39,368 bases of DNA from the IMG/VR virus record IMGVR_UViG_3300046542_000629, positions 1-39,368 of that record; one strand, written 5' to 3'. The notes under the pieces are model-generated. The model saw only the letters and a list, made by a program, of their open reading frames with translations. It did no database searches and was not told the DNA's origin. Of this stretch, positions 38,271 to 39,368 are shown in pieces. Source of the DNA: a virus. A program made the translations under genes and the position numbers. Positions within the stretch are counted from its first letter, which is position 1; each line of letters begins with the position of its first letter.

Positions 38271-39368
38271 TTAGATACTTCGAAGCATGACCGCTTTCCC
38301 CTGCCATTCCTTATACCTGTCCCCTCTTCCTCTGAGATGCGTATACCGCCTCAACGAGTTCCAATTCCGATGCCCCGACACGCTCGCCACCCTCGGAATG
38401 TCCCAGTCCATCTCGAACAACCGACTCACGCCCTCATGGCGTAAATCATGAAAATGCAGATCCTCAATCTCTAAAAATTGACACGCCCGGGTAAACGAGG
38501 CCGAAATGGAGCTGGCGTTGTAGGGGAAGATCTCCTTGGCCACCCTTGGCATCGTATGCAGGATCGCCCAAGCTTCGTCAGGGAGATGGCACCACACGTC
38601 GTTGCCGATTTTCTGCCCTGGGTTCTTCATGTCCCGCACCAGAACTGCCTGGCGGTGTTCGTCAAGATCGTCCCAGCGGATCCGGGTGATCTCCTCCTGA
38701 CGGCGGGTCGAGAAAATCGCGAAGGTAGTAACCTTGGGCATGTCGATCTGAGCATTGCCGCGGTCCTGCATCTCGAAGTAATGGCCCATTATCTTGTCCA
38801 GCTCATCCAGCGTCGGACGCCGGTTGCGCTCACGACTTTTCATATTCGCGCCAAGTTTGCGCAGCACCTTTCGCGCGTCGGACATGGCGTACGGGTCCAC
38901 CAGATATCCCCACGCAGGCCTCGCTACTGAAAGTACCGCCCCCAGATGGGACAGATCGTTGCCTACGGTTTGCGCTTTAACCCCACCTCCCGCATCACTC
39001 ATACGCCATTGCGCGTACTCCACCAGATGTTGGCTGGTCAACGCGGAATCCAGGATCTCACCAATCCATGTGTCACCGGTTGCCTTCAACGTCGCCCGCT
39101 TCGTCTTACCTAGCGGCCGCAATACTTCATATTCGTCCAGGTATCGATCAATCATCTCCTTGATCGTCGCCCCTTTGCGGTTGGCTCTTTCAATGGCCCC
39201 GGGTGCTGCCAGCTCAGTTTCCCGCCGCTTGATCCAAGCCTGGGCTATCTGCTTGCGGTCGAAGGTTTGGCTTTCCTGATAAACTGTCTTTCCATCCCGA
39301 TTGATCCGGATTTGCGCCGTGTAGGCAATCGAGTTGTCCTTGCGTTTACGCGATGTGATCGTTCCCAT
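38271..39368 (-). CDS. int: Tyrosine-type phage integrase
   Basis: 365 aa. TRRQEEITRIRW (catalytic Arg about 222/223), HFHDLRHEGVSRLFE (His307 xx Arg310), GHRNWNSLRRYTH (His333, Tyr342) give the complete R-H-R-H-Y set. The N-terminus has an arm-binding-like strand region (TAQIRINRDGKTVYQES). It catalyses attP/attB recombination. The start ATG is formed by the last three bases of the window, so the promoter and the right-hand attachment site lie outside. It is transcribed towards the ParB-like gene. Confidence 0.92.
   Translation of the reverse strand: MGTITSRKRKDNSIAYTAQIRINRDGKTVYQESQTFDRKQIAQAWIKRRETELAAPGAIERANRKGATIKEMIDRYLDEYEVLRPLGKTKRATLKATGDTWIGEILDSALTSQHLVEYAQWRMSDAGGGVKAQTVGNDLSHLGAVLSVARPAWGYLVDPYAMSDARKVLRKLGANMKSRERNRRPTLDELDKIMGHYFEMQDRGNAQIDMPKVTTFAIFSTRRQEEITRIRWDDLDEHRQAVLVRDMKNPGQKIGNDVWCHLPDEAWAILHTMPRVAKEIFPYNASSISASFTRACQFLEIEDLHFHDLRHEGVSRLFEMDWDIPRVASVSGHRNWNSLRRYTHLRGRGDRYKEWQGKAVMLRSI

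Noticed and set aside
1-39368. CRISPR arrays, tRNA or rRNA genes, insertion sequences
   Set aside because: No regularly spaced repeats, no cloverleaf or rRNA-like sequence and no transposase were seen by eye; small degenerate copies could be missed.

Overview
The window is an essentially complete temperate-phage genome (prophage), most likely from a fluorescent/putida-group Pseudomonas. Reasons are the roughly 55-60% GC in the phage core, two PrtN-type (pyocin activator) regulators, the YdaS/Cro-CII-like control genes and a contractile-tail cassette of the kind carried by Pseudomonas prophages. Names come from reading motifs; no database search was run. The phage is mosaic: a lambda-type packaging/head module (small and large terminase, gpW, portal, ClpP-like protease, decoration protein, gpE-type capsid) is joined to a P2/Mu-type contractile tail (V, W, J, I, fibre, sheath FI, tube FII, E/E', tape measure, U, X, D).

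Layout, left to right. 1-2888 (+): a two-domain antirepressor-like protein, then a lower-GC lipoprotein gene that looks like lysogenic-conversion cargo. 2889-25449 (-): the late operon, read from right to left as holin, terminases, head, tail, endolysin, Rz/Rz1 and an adenine methylase. One 144-aa gene lies antisense inside it (21960-22394). At least five intrinsic terminators lie between late genes. 25450-26360: a small (+) membrane protein, a bidirectional terminator, a candidate late promoter and a dense cluster of GTGGGAC repeats. 26361-30243 (-): the early operon, read as Cro/YdaS-like, CII-like, TraR/DksA-like zinc finger, Toprim-VirE primase-helicase and Q-like antiterminator. 30257-30332: three operators between cro and cI. 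30323-31054 (+): the S24-type CI repressor. 31142-32371 (-): a putAbiC-family membrane protein, probably abortive infection. A near-identical CI operator sits in the promoter of the rightward operon at 32372-32394. 32429-35678 (+): small early genes, a KilAC-like protein, two PrtN-like proteins and a C5-cytosine methyltransferase gene that fully overlaps a second long frame. 35679-38220: an AT-rich island with a Dam-type adenine methylase and a convergent ParB/Srx-domain protein. 38271-39368 (-): tyrosine integrase, whose start codon is the last base of the window.

Inferred logic: CI holds the leftward early promoter (cro) and the distal rightward promoter with the same operator motif. After induction the leftward early operon makes the primase and finally Q, which would let polymerase started near 26000 read through the terminator at 25866-25898 and the later terminators. 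The points most worth a second look are the dual-frame methyltransferase locus, the convergent methylase/ParB-like cassette, the stem-loop array with an antisense terminator between cro and the CII-like gene, and the repeat cluster beside the Q-like gene.
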